A DNA stretch of 64,000 nucleotides, from NCBI GenBank assembly GCA_965249765.1, contig CBDFMR010000005.1:2108001-2172000 (forward strand). Reading direction: 5' to 3'. The position numbers were made by a program, and so were the translations under genes. Source of the stretch: CBDFMR01 sp965249765 (GTDB lineage Bacteria > Bacteroidota > Bacteroidia > Chitinophagales > Saprospiraceae). Every line of letters starts with the position of its first letter. Position 1 is the stretch's first letter. Shown piece after piece: positions 18,206 through 27,595 of the stretch. A model generated the notes under the pieces. It was given only the letters and a program-made list of their open reading frames with translations. It was not told the origin of the DNA and searched no databases.

Positions 18206-18661
18206 TTAGTCCTTAGAATTTGCTTGGCAATACTGCCGGCAATTACCGCAGCTGCCGTTACTCTAGCAGAAGATCTCCCTCCACCTTTATAATCTCGGAC
18301 TCCATATTTTTTGTGATAAGTATAATCTGCATGCGAGGGACGATAGATGTCCTTTATTTTGTCGTATTCCTCTAGCTTTTGACCTTTATTTTTAATTAGG
18401 AATGCCAATGGTGCGCCGGTTGTTCCCCCTTCTGATAGGCCACTTAATATCACGGGTAAGTCGTCCTCATTTCTGGAGGTCGTGACTTCGCTTTGACCTG
18501 GCCTTCTTCGTCTTAGATCTTCAAGCATCTTATCCATATCTACCTCTAGACCTGAAGGACAACCGTCTATCACTACTCCAATACCTACGCCATGCGATTC
18601 ACCGAACGTTGTTACTTTAAAAAGGACACCTGTGCTATTTCTACTCATATTAATAAAGAGC

Positions 18662-18669
18662 CAAAGCTA
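18662..18669 (-). promoter_or_regulatory. Bacteroidota -7 box (TAGCTTTG) for aroC
   Basis: Perfect TAnnTTTG on the minus strand, 14 bases before the aroC ATG. The intergenic region also has a plus-strand box for mutS2 (18720-18727). Confidence 0.4.
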
Positions 18670-18719
18670 TCTATATTTATTGTGGTGTCTTATATATAGC
18701 TAAAAGAAAGTTGATTCAC

Positions 18720-18727
18720 TACTTTTG
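18720..18727 (+). promoter_or_regulatory. Bacteroidota -7 box (TACTTTTG) for mutS2
   Basis: Perfect TAnnTTTG ending four bases before the ATG at 18732, so the transcript would be nearly leaderless. It argues against the TTG at 18711 as start. Confidence 0.42.
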
Positions 18728-18731
18728 CACC

Positions 18732-21116
18732 ATGGTGGAGTTTTACCCCAATGATGTGTATGACAAGTTAGAGCTTGACGGAGTATTACTCTATATATCT
18801 GCTTATTGCTTAGGGGAGAGAGCTAGGAAAGCCCTTAACGCAAGAAGACCACATACGGATCTTGAAATTATAACAAGTGGGCTCAACAAGGCAATGGACA
18901 TCAAACTCGGTATCCTATCAGGGGAGAGAATACCTCTAGAAAATTATGAGGACATTGCACAGGAAATTTCCCTTCTCAAGAAATCAGGCTATGTTCTGAG
19001 TTCTGATAATTATAAAAATATCATAGTTACCTTATCTGTCATTGATAAGGTAAGCTCATTCTTCAAGGAGCAATCAGAAGACGTATATAATGTTGTTAAC
19101 CAAGAGTGGGATAAGAGTGACTACCTCAAGGATTTGCTCAAAACTATCTTTAAGGTATTTGACGACGACTTTAACGTCAGGCCTTCATCATCAGAACGAT
19201 TGTCAAAAATCTACAAAAAGATACGTGACAAGGAAAGAGATATACATCGGATATTCAATAAGTTACTGAAAGATTATAGAAGCCAAGGTTATCTGTCTGA
19301 TACCGAAGAGAGTACAAGAAATGGCCGTAGAGTTTTTTCAATTCCAGCTGAAAATAAGAGAAAGATCAAGGGTGTCATCCACGACGAGTCCGCGACAGGT
19401 AAGACTGTGTTTATGGAGCCCGATGAGGTCATGGAAGCCAATAATGAGCTATATAACCTTGAGTCAGATAAGAGAGCCGAGATACTTAAAATATTAAAAG
19501 ACCTGACAGTAGAAGTGGCACAGCATGTCTATGACATTGAAGTTGACTTTAAGAGACTTGTCGACCTTGATCAGACCAATGCCATTGCAATTTATGCGGT
19601 TAACAAAGGATGCAGCAAGCCGACCCTCAGAGAAGAACCTTGCTATCAAGTTGAGAAGGCGACGCATCCTTACCTTCAGGTAAAGAATGATAAAATAGGA
19701 GAGAAGACAGTTCCATTTTCCATACATCTCAAGGGAAACAATGCCATGTTAGTAATCAGTGGTCCCAATGCCGGAGGAAAATCCGTGACCTTAAAGGCAA
19801 TGGGCCTCTTACAGATCATGGTGCAGTGTGGAATTCCAATTCCTGTCGATGAAAGGACCGAGATGGGAATATTTGAGAAAATCTTTGTTGACATAGGAGA
19901 TCAGCAGTCCCTCGAAGAAGACTTAAGTACCTATAGTTCCAGATTAAAAAACATGAAGCATTTCCTCGATAATTCTGACGAGAAAACCTTGCTTCTTATC
20001 GATGAGTTTGGCAGTGGAACGGATCCTCAGGCAGGTGGAGCACTGGCGGAAGCAGGATTGAGTAAGCTTCTTGAAAAAAAGTGCTTTGCCATAATAACAA
20101 CGCACTATTCCAATATTAAATATTTTGCCAATAAGACCAAGGGAATTGTCAACGGCTATATGTCTTTTGATAAAAAAGAACTTAGACCTACATATGAGTT
20201 GTCGCTTGGCAAGCCAGGAAGCTCATTTGCATTTGAGATCGCTGAAAGAAGTGGAATACATCAAAATGTTTTAAAACTTGCTAGAAAGCTATTTGGAAAA
20301 AAGGAAACTGAGGTCGAATCCCTTCTAGAGAAACTACAATCCGAGAACACCCGTCTGACAAAACGAATTGCTTCCATTGAAAAGAAAGAGAAAGATCTAG
20401 ACAGAATGACCAAGATGTATGACCAGCTACAGACGGAGCTTGAGGTCAGACGTAAAAAGATGAAAATCGAGATGAAACAAAGAGCTTTAGTAGAATATGA
20501 CGAGAAGAATAGGGAGCTGCAGAAACTCATCAAGGAACTGAGGGAAAAGGAAAACTTGAAAACCGTCAAGGAGCTATCAAATGAAATCCGCGAGAAGAAA
20601 TTGATGGTAAAGGATGACATACATAATCTGGATAAGTCGGTATACGCCATGGAAAAGATGGATCTAGAAAAGATAGAGGTAGGTGGTTATGCCAGACTTA
20701 GAAGTGGCGACCAGATCGGCAAAGTTCTTTCTATTAGAAAAAATAGGGTAGAACTCGTCGTCGGGTCCCTGGTAATGACAGTAAAGCTAACTGAACTTGT
20801 ACCCGCAGCGGAGCCTATTGAAAAAAACGGCCACAAACATGTCACGACTACCTTGACAAGTCATGTTGGAAATTTTGACACCAAGCTCGACATCCGAGGT
20901 TACTCTAAGAAAGATGCGGGTCCTTTTATCCAGGAATTTATCGACCAGGCACTCATCAATAACTCTGTATCCCTGACCATCGTCCATGGCATCGGTAGTG
21001 GCGTCCTTAAGCGTGAAGTAATGAAAAAGCTCAAAGAATATGCTGATATCAAAAAGATCTACCATCCTAAGGAAGAGTATGGTGGCGAGGGGGTAACCCA
21101 TATTACTTTGGGTTGA
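18732..21116 (+). CDS. mutS2: MutS2, DNA-binding ATPase with Smr nuclease domain
   Basis: MutS2 lacks the mismatch-recognition domain of MutS; it is linked to suppression of homologous recombination and to rescue of collided ribosomes. The 794-residue protein has a core and lever region rich in charged helices, Walker A SGPNAGGKSVTLKAMGL, Walker B LLLIDEFGSGTDP and ITTHYSNIK, a long Lys/Glu coiled coil (about 510-640), and a C-terminal Smr domain with LDIRGYS and HGIGSGVLK. I start it at ATG 18732 because a -7 box sits over the alternative TTG at 18711. Confidence 0.92.
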   Translation: MVEFYPNDVYDKLELDGVLLYISAYCLGERARKALNARRPHTDLEIITSGLNKAMDIKLGILSGERIPLENYEDIAQEISLLKKSGYVLSSDNYKNIIVTLSVIDKVSSFFKEQSEDVYNVVNQEWDKSDYLKDLLKTIFKVFDDDFNVRPSSSERLSKIYKKIRDKERDIHRIFNKLLKDYRSQGYLSDTEESTRNGRRVFSIPAENKRKIKGVIHDESATGKTVFMEPDEVMEANNELYNLESDKRAEILKILKDLTVEVAQHVYDIEVDFKRLVDLDQTNAIAIYAVNKGCSKPTLREEPCYQVEKATHPYLQVKNDKIGEKTVPFSIHLKGNNAMLVISGPNAGGKSVTLKAMGLLQIMVQCGIPIPVDERTEMGIFEKIFVDIGDQQSLEEDLSTYSSRLKNMKHFLDNSDEKTLLLIDEFGSGTDPQAGGALAEAGLSKLLEKKCFAIITTHYSNIKYFANKTKGIVNGYMSFDKKELRPTYELSLGKPGSSFAFEIAERSGIHQNVLKLARKLFGKKETEVESLLEKLQSENTRLTKRIASIEKKEKDLDRMTKMYDQLQTELEVRRKKMKIEMKQRALVEYDEKNRELQKLIKELREKENLKTVKELSNEIREKKLMVKDDIHNLDKSVYAMEKMDLEKIEVGGYARLRSGDQIGKVLSIRKNRVELVVGSLVMTVKLTELVPAAEPIEKNGHKHVTTTLTSHVGNFDTKLDIRGYSKKDAGPFIQEFIDQALINNSVSLTIVHGIGSGVLKREVMKKLKEYADIKKIYHPKEEYGGEGVTHITLG

Positions 21117-21196
21117 CAATGGTAAGGAGTAATTTGCAATTCGAAGAAACTCAAAGCCATTTCTGGATGTTGTACTGGATATAAGCAATAAGAATT

Positions 21197-21469
21197 ATGA
21201 AAAAAGTAACACTAGCAGTACAAAATATAAAGTGTGGTGGATGTGCCGCACAGATCGAAGATAAACTGAAAGGCATAGAAGGACTAAATGAAATAGAGGT
21301 GGATGTTGATTCGAATGAAGTCTCGTTTTTTTATGAGGATGTTGAGGCACAAGAAAAAGTAGAGAGACTTCTGTCATCAATGGGTTATCCTTCTATAGAT
21401 GAGAAGAATGACCTTGTGCTGCAGACCAAGTCTTATGTAAGTTGCATGATTGGCAGGATGAAGAAGTAG
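21197..21469 (+). CDS. Heavy-metal-associated (HMA) domain protein
   Basis: A 90-residue protein made of one HMA ferredoxin-like domain. The metal-binding CxxC is in IKCGGCAAQIEDKL, in the loop after the first strand as in CopZ/Atx1 chaperones. The C-terminal 25 residues extend past the domain and include a further Cys. A role in copper or other soft-metal handling is inferred. No metal ATPase is adjacent. It lies 80 bases after mutS2 and meets deoD tail to tail. Confidence 0.8.
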   Translation: MKKVTLAVQNIKCGGCAAQIEDKLKGIEGLNEIEVDVDSNEVSFFYEDVEAQEKVERLLSSMGYPSIDEKNDLVLQTKSYVSCMIGRMKK

Positions 21470-21470
21470 T

Positions 21471-22187
21471 TTATTTCTGCATATCTACTACCCCAAGTGC
21501 CAGCTTGACCATAGGCTCAAATGGCGTTGCTCTGTCTTCATTGCTTGTGTGAGCTCCTGTCACGAAAGAATCACTTATCGTAAGAATGGTCAATGCATTA
21601 ACCTTGTGTTTGGCAGCAATTGTATAGAGCCCCGATGACTCCATGTCTACTGCTAATACTCCGTAATCGGCCCATTGTTGATACCTCTTAAAATCGTCCT
21701 CGTAAAACTCATCTGTCGATAGGACATTCCCCGCTTTTATAGTAATGTTGTTTTTATCAGCATAGTGTATTGCATCTCTAAATAGCTTGAAGCTAGCCGT
21801 AGGACTGTAGTCTGCATTGGCAAATCTGATATTGTTGATGCCGCTCGTTGATGAAGCAGACATAGCGATGACAATGTCTTTTAAGTTAATGTCATCTTGA
21901 TAAGAACCAGCATTCCCTACACGGATTAAGTTCTTCACGCCATAGTCATTAATGAGTTCATGTCAATATATAAGTGTGGAGGGGACTCCCATTCCAGTAC
22001 CTTGTACGGAGACAGGGTAACCTTTGTAGGTGCCCGTGTATCCAAGCATCCCTCGTACGTCATTATACAGAACGGGATAGTCAAGGAATTTTTCAGCGAT
22101 CCATTTGGCTCGATATGGATCACCAGGCAGCAGGACCGATTCTGCAATGTCTCCTTTATTGGCATCAAGATGAAATCCCATAATCAT
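21471..22187 (-). pseudogene. deoD: Purine-nucleoside phosphorylase with an in-frame stop
   Basis: Trimeric/hexameric NP-II family phosphorylase that splits purine (deoxy)nucleosides with phosphate. The N-terminal part (GDIAESVLLPGDPYRAKWIAE, VSVQGTGMGVPS) and C-terminal part (VKNLIRVGNAG, VLAVDMESSGLYT, SDSFVTGAHTS) are conserved and in the same frame. They are separated by TGA at 21963-21965 after STLIY, where relatives carry an ordinary residue before xELINxYG. The usual GTxG phosphate-loop region appears as VGNAGS. One substitution (for example from TTA) would explain the stop. Start is ATG 22187 or 22181. Sequencing error is possible. Confidence 0.85.
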
Positions 22188-22307
22188 TTATATTATAGGC
22201 GAAGATGTAAAATAAAACGTTCCGAGAAAAATTATTAAAATTCATCTAACCCTGTCCTATAACTGCTGGACAGAATGTATTCCTTTTAGATTCTGCTTTT
22301 CAATCGT

Positions 22308-22619
22308 TCATTCATCAGTGGAGACAGTTTGTAACCATATCGCATTGGACCTTCTAAAGACCTGAACATTGAGGCCGAAGTCATCTTTAAATAAACACTC
22401 CAATTGAGCAACAGTCATGGAAGGATCAATTCCAATATCTCCTTCAGTAATCTCTGGGTTGGCATCTCCCAAAGAAAGGTTTTCAGAAAGTTTTTCATTT
22501 GCTGATGATCCTTCAAAACTGGAATGACTATGAGCATATAATTCTACTTTAAGACCTGGGAATTTCTTATTAAAATTTTCCTTGAGTTCTTTGATAATAA
22601 TGTTTTGATTAAGTTTCAT
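22308..22619 (-). CDS. Small conserved protein, function unknown
   Basis: A 103-residue soluble protein with no signal peptide. A Lys-rich N-terminal helix (KELKENFNKKFPGLKVELYAH) is followed by an acidic middle and a C-terminal block VAQLECLFKDDFGLNVQVFRRS ending in a WLQT strand. I recall small Bacteroidota proteins of this plan but know no function. It is a single gene upstream of the acyl-ACP desaturase end. Confidence 0.6.
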   Translation of the reverse strand: MKLNQNIIIKELKENFNKKFPGLKVELYAHSHSSFEGSSANEKLSENLSLGDANPEITEGDIGIDPSMTVAQLECLFKDDFGLNVQVFRRSNAIWLQTVSTDE

Positions 22620-22717
22620 GAGTCCTTTTCATCTAAGTTACACTCATCGGAATTGTGATGTAATGACGACGGTCAATAGTCAGCTTGATAGTGATCAATT
22701 AGGCTGATTAACGCATT

Positions 22718-23722
22718 TTACATGACCCCATTGGCTTCGACCCAGGCAAACTTATAGGGCGTATCTGGGATAGAAACCCTCTCGGCAATCCTCGTGAGTC
22801 TATCAGGAAGGGTCATGAGGTAGTCTCTCGCTTTTTCCCCAGCTTCATTGAGACCTGAGACTTTATCTATTGCCCAGTAATTGATCAGCTTTTTCATGAT
22901 GTCAATGTAGTCATGCGTTGTATAAACATTGAGACGCTGTGCTATGTCAGAAAAATGCTCAAATATTTCACCGACCTTGGCATCCGTCACTTTGAGCAAA
23001 TGTGCTGGCATCACAATCTTCTTACGCATCATATTTTCAAAAGCCAGCATCATCTCACTTGGATCCACTTTGAATATTTCATTGACAAACTCTCTGTAGG
23101 CTAGGTAATGACGCATTTCGTCTCCTGCAACCATTTTATTCATCTTGGCTAATAATTTATTACCTCTTTCAAGTGCCAATTTTCCAACTCTAACATGAGA
23201 TATGTTGGTTGCCAACTCCTGGAAACTCGTATAAACGAAATTCTTATATGGATCTCTGTCTGTCCCTATGTCAAATCCATCAGCAATCAAGTATTGTGTG
23301 CTGATTTCTACTTCCTTCATGTTTACTCGACCTGATAGATATAAATATTTGCTGAGGACATCGCCATGTCTGTTTTCCTCAGCAGACCAAGCCCGTATCC
23401 ACTTAGCCCAGGGATTATCCTCAGTGCCACGATCACCTCTTTGGTTTATTCCAACAACATCCATCAGCCAAGACTCATATGTAGGCAAAGCCTCTTCTGT
23501 AATCGTATCTCCAATCAAGACAATCCAAAAGTCGTAAGGCAATTCCTTTGATTCGCCACGTAGTATCTCGAGGTCTTCAAAAAAGGAATCTGACCCAGAG
23601 TCAGGCAGTAAATCCGACGGTTGCCAAATATTATCTACAGGTGTAAGAAATTTATCAATGAAATCTCCAACTTTATGCTCAAGAGATTTCATTACTTCAA
23701 GACGAATATTGTATGCGCTCAT
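22718..23722 (-). CDS. Acyl-ACP desaturase (stearoyl-ACP desaturase family)
   Basis: A 334-residue soluble di-iron desaturase of the FA_desaturase_2 family, which introduces a double bond into acyl-ACP. The two iron-binding ExxH motifs are visible in SAEENRHGDVL and AGDEMRHYLAY, with a further acidic ligand in DTITEEALPTYES. It differs from the membrane desaturase at 6.7-7.7 kb, so the organism has two routes to unsaturated fatty acids. It is a single gene. Confidence 0.88.
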   Translation of the reverse strand: MSAYNIRLEVMKSLEHKVGDFIDKFLTPVDNIWQPSDLLPDSGSDSFFEDLEILRGESKELPYDFWIVLIGDTITEEALPTYESWLMDVVGINQRGDRGTEDNPWAKWIRAWSAEENRHGDVLSKYLYLSGRVNMKEVEISTQYLIADGFDIGTDRDPYKNFVYTSFQELATNISHVRVGKLALERGNKLLAKMNKMVAGDEMRHYLAYREFVNEIFKVDPSEMMLAFENMMRKKIVMPAHLLKVTDAKVGEIFEHFSDIAQRLNVYTTHDYIDIMKKLINYWAIDKVSGLNEAGEKARDYLMTLPDRLTRIAERVSIPDTPYKFAWVEANGVM

Positions 23723-23925
23723 GAATAGGAAATTATGTGTGTTCTTTAACCATGAAATTTTATGTAAGATAGAAAAATTGGCAACCTTAATTCGAGGACC
23801 AAGGTTGCAAGGAATGTGATATTTATTTAAGCAAATGCAGCTTTCTCAGAGTTGAGCTTATTATAAGTATGTCAGAAAGTTGTTGCGCAACGATTTATTG
23901 AATTACAAAACAAATATTAATTATT

Positions 23926-25683
23926 ATGAGACGATGTTTATTCTTTTTGGCACTGCTAATGATGGTGAGTGCATGCAGGAAAGATATTGATGATAAAAGT
24001 AAGGAGCCTATAGTTGACCCTCCAAAAGTTAAGGTTGTGGGTTCTGTTATCGGACAGGTTGTAGATAGTAATGGAGCAAATGTTCAAGGAGCAGAAGTTG
24101 CTTTTTCAAATTTAAAAACTTACACAAACGAATTTGGGGTCTTTGTATTTGAAGATGAGGAGTTGTATAAAGATGGGACTTATATTTCCGTTAGCAAGGA
24201 AGGCTTTTTTGATGGCTCACGAAGGTTCTATCCTTCATTGAACGAAGCGAGTTACGTGACTATTCAGATGATGGAAAAAATAATAAAAGGCACCATATCA
24301 AGTGCTCAGGGAGGAAAAGTTTCCATTGAATCAGAGGCATTTGTGGATTTTCCCCCTGATGGATTTTCTCGGCTAGATGGAAGTCCATATAGTGGCAACG
24401 TTAATGTGGCAGCAAGGTGGTTGGATCCAACCGAACGCGCAACGTTATTGGAAATGCCTGGAGATCTGACTGGTATCGATGTTGATGGAGAGGTTAGAGC
24501 ATTAGCGTCCTATGGTATGATTGTCGTAGAACTAATTAGTGATGATCAAGAAGAACTCCAATTAAAAGAAGGGAAGAAGGCTTTAATACAGATGCCTGTT
24601 CCTGAAGAGCTGATTGGATCTGCACCATCTTCAATTCCATTATGGCATTTCGATGAATCACAAGGTATATGGATTGAAGAGGGAGAAGCACAACTAGTAA
24701 ATGGTGTTTACGAAGGAGAAGTGAGTCATTTTTCATTTTGGAATTGCGATGCACCTTTTCCATTGATTACCTTGAGCGGAAATCTTACCTTAAATGGGAG
24801 TATTGGAGCAGGACTTGCAGTAGAAATAACAATGCTTTCAACCGGGGCTACAGCAGGAACGATAACAGATGGCCTAGGTGGTTTTGAGGGTAAGGTACCC
24901 CAGGATGAACCCCTTCTGATTACCGTATACGATTATTGTGGAGCTGTAATTCATGAAGAGGAAATAGGATCTTTTTCTGCCGATGAAGATTTGGGAACGA
25001 TACATATGAGTGTTCCTACAGTGGATGTAACAGTAACAGGGCAGGTTACGAATTGCATTTCTGATCCAGTTGGAGAGGCTTATGTAATTGTAAGTTTCGA
25101 TGGGGGCAATCAGCATACATTTCTTGCTGATCAGGGTGGAAGCTTTTCACATACGCTAGTCGATTGTTCATTAGCTGGTTCAGCCGAAGTTTTTGGAGTA
25201 GATGTAGACAATGTATTGATATCTCCCGGTACAACAATAGATTTCACAGGTGATGTAAATATTGGTGACTTAGAAGCGTGCAATGACTTCCTTGAAGAAG
25301 GAGTTGATATATCATTCAGTGGTCAGGATTGGCCTGGTGGCGATTCTACTACGTATGCATATAGCGTTCAGGTATTTAATTTAGGCGGGGGATTGAATAA
25401 GTATCTTTACAATATTACAGTACTTAGCTGGTCACTTGGTGGTGACGTTATTTGTCAAGGTACCTTTATTAAAAACGACGGACAGATTATTTCAGATTAT
25501 GATTTCGATTTTCCGACGGACGGGTTTAGTGTAGGTGGAGCTGACGGAGAGAGCTTGATAGTGACCCAAGGTGGTGGATCGTACGTAACATTCTCGGTTG
25601 TTTCAACGGGCATTATGGTTACTGACCCAACGGTTTATCAAGGTGCTACATCGGCAACCGTTGATATTTTACTGCCATTTTAG
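23926..25683 (+). CDS. Large lipoprotein with carboxypeptidase-like regulatory domains
   Basis: A 585-residue lipoprotein (signal residues 1-17, Cys in VSACRKD). Residues about 38-115 form a CarboxypepD_reg-like beta-sandwich (GSVIGQVVDSNGANVQGAEV... TNEFGVFVFED). A second similar fold follows near 285-350 (ITLSGNLTLNGSIGAGLAV). The rest is beta-rich and acidic with few lysines, as in cell-surface proteins. It ends 24 bases before an ECF sigma factor gene and may be in the same operon. Function is unknown. Confidence 0.7.
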   Translation: MRRCLFFLALLMMVSACRKDIDDKSKEPIVDPPKVKVVGSVIGQVVDSNGANVQGAEVAFSNLKTYTNEFGVFVFEDEELYKDGTYISVSKEGFFDGSRRFYPSLNEASYVTIQMMEKIIKGTISSAQGGKVSIESEAFVDFPPDGFSRLDGSPYSGNVNVAARWLDPTERATLLEMPGDLTGIDVDGEVRALASYGMIVVELISDDQEELQLKEGKKALIQMPVPEELIGSAPSSIPLWHFDESQGIWIEEGEAQLVNGVYEGEVSHFSFWNCDAPFPLITLSGNLTLNGSIGAGLAVEITMLSTGATAGTITDGLGGFEGKVPQDEPLLITVYDYCGAVIHEEEIGSFSADEDLGTIHMSVPTVDVTVTGQVTNCISDPVGEAYVIVSFDGGNQHTFLADQGGSFSHTLVDCSLAGSAEVFGVDVDNVLISPGTTIDFTGDVNIGDLEACNDFLEEGVDISFSGQDWPGGDSTTYAYSVQVFNLGGGLNKYLYNITVLSWSLGGDVICQGTFIKNDGQIISDYDFDFPTDGFSVGGADGESLIVTQGGGSYVTFSVVSTGIMVTDPTVYQGATSATVDILLPF

Positions 25684-25707
25684 AGACTAAACAAGTAGCA
25701 AATTATA

Positions 25708-26256
25708 TTGGAGTTTGAACATTTAATAAAAGACTTGAAGGCAGGTAATCATAAAGCCTATAAGTACTTTGTTTTTGAGTACTCCTCTAAACTTATGACT
25801 ACTGCGAGATTTTATACGAGGAACCTGGAGGATGCAGAGGATGTCCTCCAGGATTCTTTTGTGGTTGTTTACAGAAAAGTTACTGACTTTACAGGAAATT
25901 CGATGGCCTCATTTTACGGTTGGGTAAAGCAAATCGTAATCTATACAGCGATTTCCAGATATCAGAGAAAGTACTATTCGCATGAGCGATATAACCCTCA
26001 AAATTATCCTGAGCAGGGAATTGAACCTGAGGTATTTTCTAGGCTAAGCAAAGAGGAGATAATAGGGGAGGTATATAAACTTCCTATTGGCTATAAAAGA
26101 GTATTTGCGATGTACGCGATAGATGGGTATTCTCACAAGGAAATTGCAAAAGCGTTGAGTATATCAGAGAGTACCTCAAGGTCTCAGTATGTGAGAGGAA
26201 GGCGCCTATTGCAGGAAAGATTACTAAAAAAAATTAACATCTCAACAGCATCATGA
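25708..26256 (+). CDS. ECF-type RNA polymerase sigma factor
   Basis: A 182-residue sigma-70 family protein with region 2 (DAEDVLQDSFVVVYRKV... FYGWVKQI) and region 4 (LPIGYKRVFAMYAIDGYSHKEIAKALSISESTSRSQ). Start is TTG 25708: an in-frame TAG lies just upstream and the next Met is inside region 2. The downstream gene overlaps its stop by 4 bases (ATGA) and encodes a membrane-anchored protein, the usual sigma/anti-sigma layout. Confidence 0.88.
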   Translation: MEFEHLIKDLKAGNHKAYKYFVFEYSSKLMTTARFYTRNLEDAEDVLQDSFVVVYRKVTDFTGNSMASFYGWVKQIVIYTAISRYQRKYYSHERYNPQNYPEQGIEPEVFSRLSKEEIIGEVYKLPIGYKRVFAMYAIDGYSHKEIAKALSISESTSRSQYVRGRRLLQERLLKKINISTAS

Positions 26257-27566
26257 GAGATTCATTTGACAATATAATAAAGACATCTTTTGAGAATCAC
26301 GAAGAAAGATTAGATGTCAATGACATTTGGGATAAAGTAGAAAAGAGAATTACTACTAAACGGAAAAGGAGAGTACCCGTTTGGATGATTTTCGGCCTGA
26401 TATTTTTTGCTATCGCGGCCCTGTCTATTCTTTTTATTGATTTTCCTCAATTTCAAGAGCAATCTAGCCTTCAAAACAATTCTTCATATCAAATGATCGC
26501 CGCTGAAGAGCAGGTCACGACCAACTCCATATCACAGAATGATGATACTACTGTCAACCAATCAAAATCACAAGGACAAATACTACCATCTTCTCAAGTT
26601 TCAGTATCAAAAGATGCTGGTGTCAGGAGAAATACCTCTGAGGTGGTGAATTTACCTTATCAATATATTGAAAGCACAAAGCTCAATGTTTCTGATTGGC
26701 CTATTTCTGGTCAATCTATAGAGTCGGCTAAGACGATTACTCGTAGGATGTATTTTATTAATTCGTTACCAAAATCAGAACATTTTCCGAATTACGAAGA
26801 AAGGACTATTGCCATTCCATATTGTTTTACAAAGCAGGCGGACGTAGAAATGATAAAATTGCAAATTCCTTGGAACTTTAATCTTGGCATAAGTGCTGGG
26901 ATAAATGTTTTCTCAAGCAAGTATAATTCTTCGCAATTTTCTTCAGATTACCTCAGTCTCAGGAATGAGACTGAATCCCCATTGGAAGCAATAGAATCTA
27001 TCCTGAGATTAGAGTTTTCTAAATGGAATAATCTTTCCTTGGAAATTGGACTAGAGCATAAGAGGATCAATGAAAGATTCAAGTGGTCAGGGACTTATAT
27101 TCAGGATGAAGAGGGGGAATACTTAGAAAGTATAACCTGGGTAAGTCCTGATTCGATGGAACAAAATTTTTCTACTGCAATTATACCACATCTTGTGGAC
27201 CGCAACATGGAAATTTACAATGCTACCGATCTATGGGGAATCCCTGTCGGTGCAAAGTATAGAATAAGATCAGGAAAGCTAGGATTAAATACGTTTGTTG
27301 GAGTTACCTATTACTTTTCGTCAAGTGTTGGAGGATATGTTCTGAATGAAAGTATTGTTCCTATTTCAGCTAGATCTACATCATTTAGTCCCGGCCTTAT
27401 GTTTAAAGGAGAAATGGGCTTGAATTATAAGGTGAGTGAGAAATGGCATATTGAATCAAGGATAGGATATCAAGCCATGACTACATCAAGTATTATTTCT
27501 GATAAGGATCTTTCAAAATCATATCACTTGGTAGGGGTTAATATTGGTCTGACGTGTAAGATGTAA
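26253..27566 (+). CDS. Membrane-anchored anti-sigma-like protein with porin-like C-terminus
   Basis: A 437-residue protein. A charged cytosolic N-terminus (about 40 residues, ending KRKRRVP) precedes one membrane helix (about 43-65). After a Ser/Gln-rich linker to about residue 175, the remainder has beta-hairpin patterns (NFNLGISAGINVF, KLGLNTFVGVTYYF, YHLVGVNIGLTCKM) that resemble outer-membrane beta-barrel proteins. Such composites commonly follow ECF sigma genes in Bacteroidota. An anti-sigma role is inferred from position and topology; no zinc-binding anti-sigma motif was seen. Confidence 0.65.
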   Translation: MRDSFDNIIKTSFENHEERLDVNDIWDKVEKRITTKRKRRVPVWMIFGLIFFAIAALSILFIDFPQFQEQSSLQNNSSYQMIAAEEQVTTNSISQNDDTTVNQSKSQGQILPSSQVSVSKDAGVRRNTSEVVNLPYQYIESTKLNVSDWPISGQSIESAKTITRRMYFINSLPKSEHFPNYEERTIAIPYCFTKQADVEMIKLQIPWNFNLGISAGINVFSSKYNSSQFSSDYLSLRNETESPLEAIESILRLEFSKWNNLSLEIGLEHKRINERFKWSGTYIQDEEGEYLESITWVSPDSMEQNFSTAIIPHLVDRNMEIYNATDLWGIPVGAKYRIRSGKLGLNTFVGVTYYFSSSVGGYVLNESIVPISARSTSFSPGLMFKGEMGLNYKVSEKWHIESRIGYQAMTTSSIISDKDLSKSYHLVGVNIGLTCKM

Positions 27567-27595
27567 TAACGGTGAATAATACCAATTAGAATATA

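Larger units (their letters stand above)
17381..18648 (-). pseudogene. aroC: Chorismate synthase, internally scrambled
   Basis: Chorismate synthase makes chorismate from EPSP with reduced FMN. The N-terminal part (18648 to about 18206) has FGESHGVGIGVVIDG and RRRPGQSEVTTSRNE and is normal, as is the C-terminal part (GGIQGGISNG, GRHDPCVVPRAVPIVEAM). Between them, 18073-18205 is made of three shortened copies of the gene's own downstream sequence (copies of 17719-17750, 17641-17668 and 17463-17530, in gene order). After QIPDGASFN...VRCPHRETSE, a further 63-base insert (17896-17958) and a one-base loss break the frame again. As written no functional enzyme can be made. This may be a complex template-switch mutation or a misassembly. 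Confidence 0.88.

Noticed and set aside
21963..21965. Selenocysteine at the deoD TGA
   Set aside because: No selenoprotein is known in this family and no clear hairpin follows the codon; a point change is simpler.
22250..22307. CAGAAT/ATTCTG hairpin as a terminator
   Set aside because: Six-base stem with a long loop and no T-run.
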